Source of the DNA: JBKPDV01 sp046728075
GTDB taxonomy: Bacteria; Acidobacteriota; Thermoanaerobaculia; UBA5066; Gp7-AA6
Length of the DNA: 13,169 nucleotides
NCBI GenBank assembly: GCA_046728075.1
Contig: JBKPDV010000133.1
Location: 1 to 13,169, forward strand
Direction: 5' to 3'
Below are positions 7,022 to 13,169 of this stretch, one piece after another. Position 1 is the first letter of the stretch. Each line of letters starts with the position of its first letter. Under the pieces are notes generated by a model. The model was not told where the DNA came from. It made no database searches and worked only from the letters and a program-made list of their open reading frames with translations. Both the position numbers and the translations under genes were made by a program.

Positions 7022-7909
7022 ATGACGCCTAGCCCGCAGTCTGCTGTCCCGATCGTGCAGCCGTGTCCGTCGCCGGACGGCGCGGGAACGGGGCGGGACT
7101 TCCGGCGGGACTACGTCATCGAACCGAAGAACAAGTTCTTCGCCGCGATGTGCTCGATCACCGACTTCGAGCTGCGTCCCGCCAATACGGTGACCTTTCT
7201 GTCGGAGGTGGATCTGACCGAGATCGAGCGGCTGCGGGCGGCCGGCGGTGAGGGGGGCGCGCGGCTCCGCCCCTCGTATACGGCATTCGTGGTGAAAGCG
7301 GTGGCAATAGCCCTCCGGGAGTTTCCCTACGCGAATCGGCGTGTCAGCCGGAGTCTGTTCCACCGGCCGCGCGTCCAGAAATTCCATCGGATCGACGCGG
7401 CCGTCCTCGCGGAACGATCGGTGCCCGGCGCTCCGATGGTGGCCTTCGTGGACATGCTTCGGGACGCCGACCGGCTCTCGCTCGGAGAGATCACGGAGCA
7501 GCTTCATGCCATGGCCACGGCCGACGTCTCGACCAACAAACAGCTGCGCGACTTCACCAACATCATCACCCGGATGCCGATCCGGCTCGCCGCCCTGGTG
7601 TTGCGGATGCCGGCGCTTTTTCCGAGACTCTGGGTCAACTACCGGGGCGGCTCGTTTGTGATCACCTCTCCGGCCAAGTTCGGCGTCGACATCGTGGCGA
7701 CGACGTGGCCCTGGTCTCTCGGCATCTCCTTCGGGATCGTCAAGCCGCGTCCCCTCGTGCGCCACGGAAAGGTCGTCGCCTGTCCGACGTTCACGCTCAC
7801 GCTCAATTTCGACCACCGCCTGATGACCGGCGCGCCCGCCGCCCACTTCTTCACGCGCATCGTCGAGCTTCTCGAACGTCCGGGCGCGGCGATGGGGAGC
7901 GAGCCATGA
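7022..7909 (+). CDS. E2-like acyltransferase domain protein, copy C (WP subtype; keeps the catalytic His)
   Basis: 295 residues, with an N-terminal tail of about 30 residues lacking a domain and then one E2-type catalytic domain: YTAFVVKAVAIALREFPYAN, MLRDADRLSLGEI, TSPAKFGVDIVA, and LNFDHRLMTGAPAAHFF. It is the only one of the four copies that keeps the general-base histidine of the DHRxxDG motif (D264-H265-R266), although the second Asp is Thr (T269). It is therefore the likeliest active acyltransferase of the set. It belongs to the same subtype as the protein at 5736 (WPWSLG). ATG 7022 is preceded only by a weak GGTAAG; an in-frame GTG at 7055 is possible but has no better site. The stop overlaps the start of the next E2-like gene (ATGA), so the two are probably made together and may form mixed oligomers. 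Confidence 0.88.
   Translation: MTPSPQSAVPIVQPCPSPDGAGTGRDFRRDYVIEPKNKFFAAMCSITDFELRPANTVTFLSEVDLTEIERLRAAGGEGGARLRPSYTAFVVKAVAIALREFPYANRRVSRSLFHRPRVQKFHRIDAAVLAERSVPGAPMVAFVDMLRDADRLSLGEITEQLHAMATADVSTNKQLRDFTNIITRMPIRLAALVLRMPALFPRLWVNYRGGSFVITSPAKFGVDIVATTWPWSLGISFGIVKPRPLVRHGKVVACPTFTLTLNFDHRLMTGAPAAHFFTRIVELLERPGAAMGSEP
7894..7899 (+). promoter_or_regulatory. Ribosome binding site of E2-like copy D
   Basis: GGGGAG lies six bases before ATG 7906, inside the end of the preceding gene. It supports the ATGA-overlap start over upstream in-frame starts. Confidence 0.55.
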
Positions 7910-8739
7910 GCCGGTCGCAAGGCTCCCACTACGAAATCGAGCCGAAGAACCGGTTCGCCGATGCCATCGTCTCCGTGACCTACGAATTTCGCCCCGCTAA
8001 CACGGTCACGTTCCTCTGCGACGTGGACCTGACGGAAGTCGAGCAGCTGCGGAAAGACGGCGGGCCGGCGAGAAAGCGTTCCTACACGGCCTTCGTCGTG
8101 AAGGCGATCGCCCTCGCTCTGAGGGAGTTCCCTTACGCGAACCGCCGCGTTTGCCGGATTTCCTGGATCCCGTTTTCCGTGGCGCGCCTGCAAACCTTTC
8201 TTCGGTGCGACGTGGCCGTGGCGATCGAACGTCACGTGGCTGGCGCGGAGTCGGTGGCCTTCATCGACGTGCTTCGCGACGCCGACCAGCTCTCGCTCGA
8301 TGCGATCACGGAGCGGCTGCATGAGCTGGCGGTCTCCGACTCCTCGACGAACAAACAATGGCGCGATTTCTCAGCGGTCATCTCGCGCTACCCCAACTGG
8401 ATCTCGACTCTGTTGATTCGCCTTCCTCTGTTTTTTCCGAGACTCTGGGTGAAGTACCGGGGGGGAGCGGCGCTCGTCAGCTCGCCGGCCAAATACGGGG
8501 CGCACGGAGTGCTCGGCACGTGGTCGCACCCTCTCGGGGTCTCGTTCGGCCTCGCCGAGCCGCGGCCGGTCGTCCGCGACGGAAAGATCGTGGCCTGCCC
8601 GACTTTTTCGCTGACGCTCAACTTCGACCGCCGGGTGATGGCCGGCGCTCAGGCCGCCCGCTTCCTGAGGAGAGTCGTCGAGCTGCTCGAGCACGCTTCC
8701 ACCGAGATGGATCGCTCGCCGGCGGATCGGGTCGCCTGA
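7906..8739 (+). CDS. E2-like acyltransferase domain protein, copy D (HP subtype)
   Basis: 277 residues, a single E2-type catalytic domain without a lipoyl or subunit-binding region: YTAFVVKAIALALREFPYAN, VLRDADQLSLDAI, VSSPAKYGAHGVLGTW, EPRPVVRDGKIVACP and LNFDRRVMAGAQAARFL. The catalytic motif is D241-R-R-V-M-A246-G, so both His and the second Asp are lost, as in copy B. It is closest to the E2 part of the fusion protein (SHPLGVSFGLAE against THPLGVSFGLVQ, and a shared CDVAVA-ER region), so it belongs to the other subtype. It is coupled to copy C upstream (ATGA) and to the GMC oxidoreductase downstream (TGATG at 8737-8741). The amphipathic proline-rich segment ending LFFPRLWVKYRG is present. 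It may serve as a non-catalytic partner of copy C or bind an acyl carrier. Confidence 0.85.
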   Translation: MSRSQGSHYEIEPKNRFADAIVSVTYEFRPANTVTFLCDVDLTEVEQLRKDGGPARKRSYTAFVVKAIALALREFPYANRRVCRISWIPFSVARLQTFLRCDVAVAIERHVAGAESVAFIDVLRDADQLSLDAITERLHELAVSDSSTNKQWRDFSAVISRYPNWISTLLIRLPLFFPRLWVKYRGGAALVSSPAKYGAHGVLGTWSHPLGVSFGLAEPRPVVRDGKIVACPTFSLTLNFDRRVMAGAQAARFLRRVVELLEHASTEMDRSPADRVA

Positions 8740-10469
8740 TGGAGAAGCGCTCGACTTCGTCTCTCGGCTCGCCGGTCGAGGATTACGACGTCCTCGTCAT
8801 CGGAACGGGAATGGGCGGCGCGACCCTGGGCTATGCGCTCGCGCGAGCCGGCAAGAAAGTCCTTTTCTGCGAAAGGGGAAGAACGAGCTGGAGCTCCGAG
8901 GCGCTGCGCGGCTCCTTCGCGGAGGCTTGCGTCTCCGCATCGGAGGACTCGCATGTCCACGAGAAGGAGATCCTGGCCCGGGCGGGCCGCTGGTCCGACG
9001 AGATCGAAGAAAGCTCCTCGGGCAAACGGCGGCGGTTTATCCCCTTCCTGGGCTCCGGGACCGGCGGGTCGAGCGCGCTCTACGGGATGGTTTTGGAGCG
9101 CTTCTTTCCGCAGGACTTCACGCCCGGGCGGAACTTTCCGGAGAGCGGCGACTCGTCCCTTCCGGAGTCCTGGCCGATCCGATATGAGGATCTTGCCCCG
9201 TACTACGAAGCGGCGGAGAGGCTCTACAGAGTCCGCGGCGGAGGCGATCCCTGCCGGTCGATCGAAAGCGGGACGGCTCTGCTGCCGCCGCAGCCTCTGA
9301 ACGAAACGAGCCGCGAGCTCTTCGACTTCTTTGCCGCAAAGGGGCTTCATCCTTACCAGCCGCCCTCGGCTTGCGAGGATGTTCCGGACTGCCGCGGATG
9401 TCAGGGATTTCTCTGCGAGAAGAGCTGCAAGAACGACAGCGTTCGAATGTGCCTGGAGCCCGCGCTGGACAAGTACGGCGCGCGTCTGCTGGAGCAATGC
9501 GAGGTCCTCCGACTCGAGGCCGACGGCGACCGGGTGACTGGGGTCGTCTGCCGGTGGCGCGGCCAGGAGGTGACTCTGCGGGCCGATATCGTCGTGCTCG
9601 CAGCCGGAGCGCTCGAGAGCCCCCGCATTCTGCTGGAGTCGGTCTCGCCCGCCTGGCCCGCGGGTCTCGCCAACGACTCGGGTCTGGTGGGCCGGAACCT
9701 GATGCGCCACTACACGGACCTCTATGCCGTTTTTCCGAAGCGTCAACGCAGGCCCGACAGCAGCCGCAAACAAGTTGCCTGGAACGACCTCTATCTGAGC
9801 GGCACGGAAAAGCTTGGGACCTTTCAGTCCTTCGGGTCTCTTCCGCCGACGGCCTCGTTGATCGCCGATATCGAAAAGGACCTGCAGGACGCCGGCGCCC
9901 GGGTCCGACTCGCGCTCTTTCGTCTGGCTCGACCCCTCGTCCGTGCGTTCCTCCAGTGGCTTTCCGTCCGCTGCGTGATCCTGGCGTCTCTGATGGAAGA
10001 TCTTCCCTATCCGGGCAATCGCGTGGCGCTGTTGGAGCCTGGCCAACCGGACGGCCCGCGGCTCTCGATCGAGTACCGGATCTCGGATCACGACCGGCGG
10101 AGGATCCGGATCTTTCGTTCCCGTCTGCGGGAGATCCTGAAGCCCTATCGATTCTTCCGGTTCCCGCAGGCCGAGAACAACAAGAGGCTGGCCCACGTGT
10201 GCGGAACCTGCCGGTTCGGAGAGGATCCGCGTTCGAGCGTGCTCACCCCCGACAACCGGGCGCACGGCAGTAACAATCTATATATTGTTGACAGTTCTTT
10301 CTTCCCGTCGAGCGGCGGGACCAATCCCGCTCTGACGATCGCAGCCAATGCGCTGCGGGTCGCCGATCGCCTTCTGGAAGAGGCGCCCGCGAGCGCAGGG
10401 GTGGAACGGCGGGTCACGGCCTCTTCGAGGCCCTGCGATCCGCCGGGCCATGCGGAAACGCGGCGATGA
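8739..10469 (+). CDS. GMC-family FAD-dependent oxidoreductase with a cysteine-rich segment
   Basis: 576 residues from ATG 8739, overlapping the previous stop (TGATG). DVLVIGTGMGGATLGYALA gives the FAD dinucleotide-binding motif (G22, G24, G27), with E45 at the end of the second strand to contact the ribose. FLGSGTGGSSALYG matches the GMC FAD-attachment region. HVCGTCRFG (H486) and NPALTIAANALRVAD (N529) give the His/Asn pair typical of GMC alcohol oxidases and dehydrogenases. Residues 212-238 hold six cysteines (212, 218, 221, 226, 230, 238) around GCQGFLCEKSCKNDS, a pattern seen in the GMC branch with a Cys-rich loop. No signal peptide is visible, so it is probably cytoplasmic. It should oxidise an alcohol (or act in reverse) on the acyl or sugar part of the product. 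The stop overlaps the next start (ATGA). A short AT-rich palindrome lies inside the C-terminal motif. Confidence 0.9.
   Translation: MEKRSTSSLGSPVEDYDVLVIGTGMGGATLGYALARAGKKVLFCERGRTSWSSEALRGSFAEACVSASEDSHVHEKEILARAGRWSDEIEESSSGKRRRFIPFLGSGTGGSSALYGMVLERFFPQDFTPGRNFPESGDSSLPESWPIRYEDLAPYYEAAERLYRVRGGGDPCRSIESGTALLPPQPLNETSRELFDFFAAKGLHPYQPPSACEDVPDCRGCQGFLCEKSCKNDSVRMCLEPALDKYGARLLEQCEVLRLEADGDRVTGVVCRWRGQEVTLRADIVVLAAGALESPRILLESVSPAWPAGLANDSGLVGRNLMRHYTDLYAVFPKRQRRPDSSRKQVAWNDLYLSGTEKLGTFQSFGSLPPTASLIADIEKDLQDAGARVRLALFRLARPLVRAFLQWLSVRCVILASLMEDLPYPGNRVALLEPGQPDGPRLSIEYRISDHDRRRIRIFRSRLREILKPYRFFRFPQAENNKRLAHVCGTCRFGEDPRSSVLTPDNRAHGSNNLYIVDSSFFPSSGGTNPALTIAANALRVADRLLEEAPASAGVERRVTASSRPCDPPGHAETRR
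10272..10289. repeat. AT-rich inverted repeat inside the GMC gene
   Basis: AACAAT-ctatat-ATTGTT has perfect 6-base arms and only three G/C bases in 18, in a gene otherwise rich in GC. It encodes N512-N-L-Y-I-V517 with codons (CTA, TAT, ATT, GTT) unusual for this gene. TTGACA overlaps its end at 10288-10293 but has no matching -10 hexamer. Confidence 0.6.
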
Positions 10470-11452
10470 GGGTCCAGGACCCCTTTCCGATTGCGGCAAC
10501 CGGCGCCTGCCGTTGTCGAGTCTGCGGATACGAGCCCGCGTCTCCGGAGGATCGCGACGTGGGAACGGCTCGCGGCAACACCAGGCGTTTTGCAAGGGAG
10601 ACCTTTCGGCTCTGGAAATGCCCGCAGTGCCAGAGCATCCACAACCTGGATCCGGTGGACTTTGCCGACATCTACTCCGACTACCCGTTGAACAAGCGAA
10701 AGTTGGATGTCTTTGCGCGGGGAACGTTGCGCAATCTCCTTGCCCGGCTCGAGCGGGCGGGACTGCGAAAGGAAGACTCGATTCTCGACTACGGCTGCGG
10801 CAACGGCGTCTTCCTCCAGTTCCTGCGGGAGAAGGGGTTCACCCGCGTGGCCGGCTATGACCCCTTCGTGGCCGAGTTCTCGAGTCTGCCGGCGGGTCCC
10901 TTCGACTGCGTGGTGGCCAACGATTTGATCGAGCATGTCCCCGATCCCCGGGCGACTCTCGCGGAATGCGCCGCAAAGGTGAGACCGGGAGGTCTTCTCT
11001 ACGTCGGCACGGCGGATTCGGAGCCGGTCGTGATGAACGATCTCGAGCCGCACATCATGCGTCTTCATCAACCCTTTCACCGAGTGATCGTGACGGCCAA
11101 AGGGCTCGAACGGCTCGCCGGCGAGACGGGACTGGCTCCCGTCGCCGCGTACCGCCGCTCGTACATGGATACGCTCCTGCCTTTTTCCAACTACCGCTTT
11201 CTCGACGAGCTCAACAAGACTCTCGGCCACGACCTCGACGCCGCGCTGGATCCTTCCTCCGCGGGCGTGGTGATGCGTACGCCTCGCCTCTGGTTTTTCG
11301 CTCTCCTCGGCTACTTTTTCCCGTCGGCCGACGAGCCCGCTGTCGTTCTCCGCCGGCCGGCTGTCGGATCGGGCGAAACGGCTGCCGGGCCGTCGCGCGG
11401 ATCGTCTTCGAGCCGGCCGGAGGGGCCCCCTCCATCGCGGGGAATCTCTTGA
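10466..11452 (+). CDS. Class I SAM-dependent methyltransferase with N-terminal zinc knuckles
   Basis: 328 residues from ATG 10466, overlapping the GMC stop (ATGA). The N-terminus has two cysteine pairs (C17-x2-C20-G and C52-x2-C55) likely to bind zinc, as in sugar C-methyltransferases and related polysaccharide methyltransferases. The Rossmann domain is well kept: ILDYGCGNGVF (D108, G110, G112, G114), VAGYDPF at the second strand, and FDCVVANDLIEHVPDP (from F146), followed by VRPGGLLYVGT. Unlike the two GT-fused methyltransferase domains upstream, every glycine of motif I is present, so this is probably the fully competent methyltransferase of the locus. The last 40 or so residues are a disordered Ser/Gly/Pro/Arg tail. 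The acceptor (sugar carbon, oxygen or lipid) cannot be told from the sequence. The two upstream methyltransferases are not close to it. Confidence 0.88.
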   Translation: MRVQDPFPIAATGACRCRVCGYEPASPEDRDVGTARGNTRRFARETFRLWKCPQCQSIHNLDPVDFADIYSDYPLNKRKLDVFARGTLRNLLARLERAGLRKEDSILDYGCGNGVFLQFLREKGFTRVAGYDPFVAEFSSLPAGPFDCVVANDLIEHVPDPRATLAECAAKVRPGGLLYVGTADSEPVVMNDLEPHIMRLHQPFHRVIVTAKGLERLAGETGLAPVAAYRRSYMDTLLPFSNYRFLDELNKTLGHDLDAALDPSSAGVVMRTPRLWFFALLGYFFPSADEPAVVLRRPAVGSGETAAGPSRGSSSSRPEGPPPSRGIS

Positions 11453-11477
11453 CAGGCAGGCGTTTAAACCCGATCCT
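11449..11477 (+). promoter_or_regulatory. Possible sigma70-type promoter before the sulfatase-family gene
   Basis: A perfect -35 hexamer TTGACA (11449-11454) overlaps the stop of the methyltransferase gene. A 17-base spacer separates it from GATCCT (11472-11477), which matches three of six -10 positions. The weak -10 keeps this tentative, but it sits at the only other gap in the operon, 26 bases before the next ATG. Confidence 0.3.
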
Positions 11478-11502
11478 GAAAGAAAGGGCTTTCATCTCAA
11501 GG

Positions 11503-13169
11503 ATGACCTGTTCGCGCGCTTTTTTGGTGTGGCCGCTGCTGATGGCTTTCACCGGCTCGGCCTGCTCGCGCTCCGGGCGGACGGCGCCGGCCGCTCCTCG
11601 GCCCAACGTACTGATCGTTTCGATCGATACGCTGCGGGCCGACCGCGTGGGAGCCTTCGGCTCGCAGCTCGGGGCCACGCCGAACCTGGATCGGCTCGCG
11701 GCCCGCGGGGTCGTCTTCGAAAACGCCTTCACGACCGCCCCGCTGACCCTTCCCGCCCACGCGTCCCTCTTCTCGGGGCTCTGGCCCTTTCATCACGGCG
11801 CCCGGGTCAATGGCGCCGACTCGATCTCGTCCGACGTTCCACTTCTGGCCGAGCGCATGCGGGCCGCCGGAATCAGGACCGGCGCCGTCGTCGGCTCTCT
11901 GGTGCTGCGGTCTCAGACGGGGCTCGCGCGCGGTTTCGAGAGCTACGACGACCGGTTCGAGGAGAACCGTACGCGCATCCAACGAGACTGGAACGCGAGG
12001 CGGAGAGGGGACGAGGTCGTGGACCGTGCCGCGGCGTGGCTGGATTCCGTCGGAACGGGGCGATTCTTTCTCTGGGTGCATCTCTACGACCCGCATGCTC
12101 CCTACGATCCGCCCGAACCGTTCCGCTCCCGTTTCGCCGCAAGCCGTTACGACGCCGGTGTGGCCTACGCGGACGCGTGCCTCGGGCGCCTGATCGCGCG
12201 CCTGGATTCGACGGCGAAATTGTCGAACACGATTCTGCTGGTGACCAGCGACCACGGGGAATCTCTCGGAGAGCACGGAGAAAGCACGCACGGAGTATTC
12301 CTCTACGACGCGACCCTGCGCGTTCCCCTGATCCTCGTGGATCCGCGACAACACGGCGCTCGCCGGATCTCGGCCCCCGTCTCGCTGGCCGATGTGGCGC
12401 CGACACTGGCGGAAGCCGCCGGTCTCTCGTCCGTGCCGGCGGACGGCTCGTCCCTGGCCTCGCTTCTGGCAGGGATCGAATCGGCGCGCCACACGGTCTA
12501 TGCCGAAAGCGTCTATCCAGCGGCGCTGCTCAACTGGTCTCCGGTCTTCGCAGTTCGCGAGCAGCGATCGAAGTACATCCAGGCGCCTCGGCCGGAGTTC
12601 TTCGATCTCGCGAGCGACGCCGGCGAGAAGGTCAACCTCTTCGACGCTTCCCGCGAGGACGCGCGAAGTCTCGCGCGGGAGCTCCTGGCGATTCGTTCCG
12701 CCGGCAAGGCGCAGCGCGTAGCCGCTCCGGGCGGGTCGGAGGCCGTGTCGCGTCTCGCGTCGCTCGGGTACCTCACCCCATCCGGAGCGCCCACGGATCT
12801 GGACGCGGTGACGGCGGGCCGAACCGATCCGAAGGACGGGATCGCCGATTGGGACTCGATCGAGCGCGCGATCATCGCCCGGCAAAGCGGGCAGCCGGCC
12901 GAGGCGGCGAAGCTGCTCCAGGTGGTCCTCGCGCGCGGGCGAGAGACCGGCCCGGCCGTCCTTCGAGAGCTCGCCCAGAGTCTGCGCCAGAGCGGACAAC
13001 CGGGAAAGGCAATCGCGGTCTACGAGCGCCTGCTCGCGGCTTCGGCCCCCGTGGCCGAAGATCTTTTTCGGCTGGGCGTGTGCTGGCACATGCTCGGAAG
13101 AGAGGATAAGGCGGCGAAGGCACATGCAGAAGCGGTAGCCCTCGACCCGACGGACACCGACGCCTGGAT
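11503..13169 (+). CDS. Sulfatase/alkaline phosphatase-superfamily hydrolase, lipoprotein, with TPR-like C-terminus (3' partial)
   Basis: 555 codons are visible and the frame is open at the window end. The N-terminus is a signal peptide with a possible lipobox (TGSAC, C21), so export and lipid anchoring are likely, although glycine at -3 is unusual. PNVLIVSIDTLRADRVGAFG (from P34) is the first metal-binding region (D42). LYDPHAPYDPPEPF and SDHGESLGEHGESTHG (D250, H251) complete the usual sulfatase-type metal site. The nucleophile region reads T82-L-P-A-H, where true sulfatases have C/S-x-P-S-R, so there is no formylglycine cysteine. The threonine resembles phosphatases and phosphoethanolamine transferases of the superfamily, so sulfate ester cleavage is not assured. 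From about residue 440 the protein is helical, Ala-rich and repeat-like, including AIAVYERLLA and KAAKAHAEAVALDPTDTDAW, typical of TPR units. The start was chosen for the signal peptide; its ribosome site is poor (AAAGGG 14 bases upstream). It may be a separate transcription unit. Confidence 0.88.
   Translation, partial: MTCSRAFLVWPLLMAFTGSACSRSGRTAPAAPRPNVLIVSIDTLRADRVGAFGSQLGATPNLDRLAARGVVFENAFTTAPLTLPAHASLFSGLWPFHHGARVNGADSISSDVPLLAERMRAAGIRTGAVVGSLVLRSQTGLARGFESYDDRFEENRTRIQRDWNARRRGDEVVDRAAAWLDSVGTGRFFLWVHLYDPHAPYDPPEPFRSRFAASRYDAGVAYADACLGRLIARLDSTAKLSNTILLVTSDHGESLGEHGESTHGVFLYDATLRVPLILVDPRQHGARRISAPVSLADVAPTLAEAAGLSSVPADGSSLASLLAGIESARHTVYAESVYPAALLNWSPVFAVREQRSKYIQAPRPEFFDLASDAGEKVNLFDASREDARSLARELLAIRSAGKAQRVAAPGGSEAVSRLASLGYLTPSGAPTDLDAVTAGRTDPKDGIADWDSIERAIIARQSGQPAEAAKLLQVVLARGRETGPAVLRELAQSLRQSGQPGKAIAVYERLLAASAPVAEDLFRLGVCWHMLGREDKAAKAHAEAVALDPTDTDAW

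Noticed and set aside
6562..7032. Long + strand open frame filling the gap before 7022 (156 codons)
   Set aside because: Rich in Arg, Gly and Pro, starts inside the upstream gene, has no ribosome site or recognisable motif, and overlaps the next start. Long open frames are common by chance in such GC-rich DNA.
10288..10316. TTGACA as a promoter inside the GMC gene
   Set aside because: At 17 bases downstream the sequence is AGCGGC, which does not resemble a -10 hexamer.
11478..11493. Hairpin GAAAG-AAAGGG-CTTTC as a terminator after the methyltransferase gene
   Set aside because: Only five base pairs, AT-rich and with no following T-run, so a rho-independent terminator is not supported.
11497..13125. 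542-codon minus-strand frame and a 526-codon + frame over the sulfatase-like gene
   Set aside because: Frame 1 on the + strand carries the signal peptide, metal-site motifs and TPR-like repeats; the other frames give Arg-rich sequence without motifs.

Overview
The window is GC-rich bacterial DNA. All supported genes lie on the + strand and are packed like an operon, with five ATGA, GTGA or TGATG start/stop overlaps. Dense coding, high GC and the gene types (stand-alone E2-like acyltransferases, a lipoprotein of the sulfatase superfamily with a TPR-like C-terminus) fit an Acidobacteriota-like or similar soil or metagenomic bacterium. That assignment is an inference from style; no marker gene is present.

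Layout. Bases 2 to about 233 hold the C-terminal end of an adenylating enzyme resembling fatty acyl-AMP ligases (FAAL). A free-standing acyl carrier protein follows (234-533), then a glycosyltransferase-methyltransferase fusion (530-2605, 691 aa). The next gene (2641-5739, 1032 aa) is a three-part fusion: a domain like the catalytic part of 2-oxoacid dehydrogenase E2, then a second copy of the same glycosyltransferase-methyltransferase. A free-standing E2-like acyltransferase is coupled to it (5736-6575). A 446-base gap with many nested inverted repeats separates this from a second coupled pair of E2-like proteins (7022-7909 and 7906-8739). After these come a GMC-type flavin oxidoreductase (8739-10469), a zinc-knuckle class I methyltransferase (10466-11452) and, after a 50-base gap, a lipoprotein of the sulfatase/alkaline phosphatase superfamily (from 11503) that runs off the window.

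How the genes may work together (inference). The ligase would activate a fatty or other carboxylic acid and load it on the carrier protein. The E2-like proteins, which lack lipoyl and subunit-binding domains, would then act as acyltransferases (or acyl-binding partners) towards that carrier, much as PapA enzymes of the related chloramphenicol acetyltransferase fold do in mycobacterial glycolipid pathways. The glycosyltransferases, methyltransferases and GMC enzyme would decorate the product. The whole reads as an uncharacterised biosynthetic locus for a methylated glycolipid or a similar acylated glycoside.

Most unusual points: four E2-like domains of two subtypes, arranged as two pairs, with the catalytic His and Asp largely lost and never both present in one copy; an E2-GT-MT fusion; a roughly 2 kb GT-MT duplication whose second copy has a weakened SAM-binding motif; a ligase reading frame with no stop codon before it enters the GT-MT frame; and the structured gap at 6576-7021.
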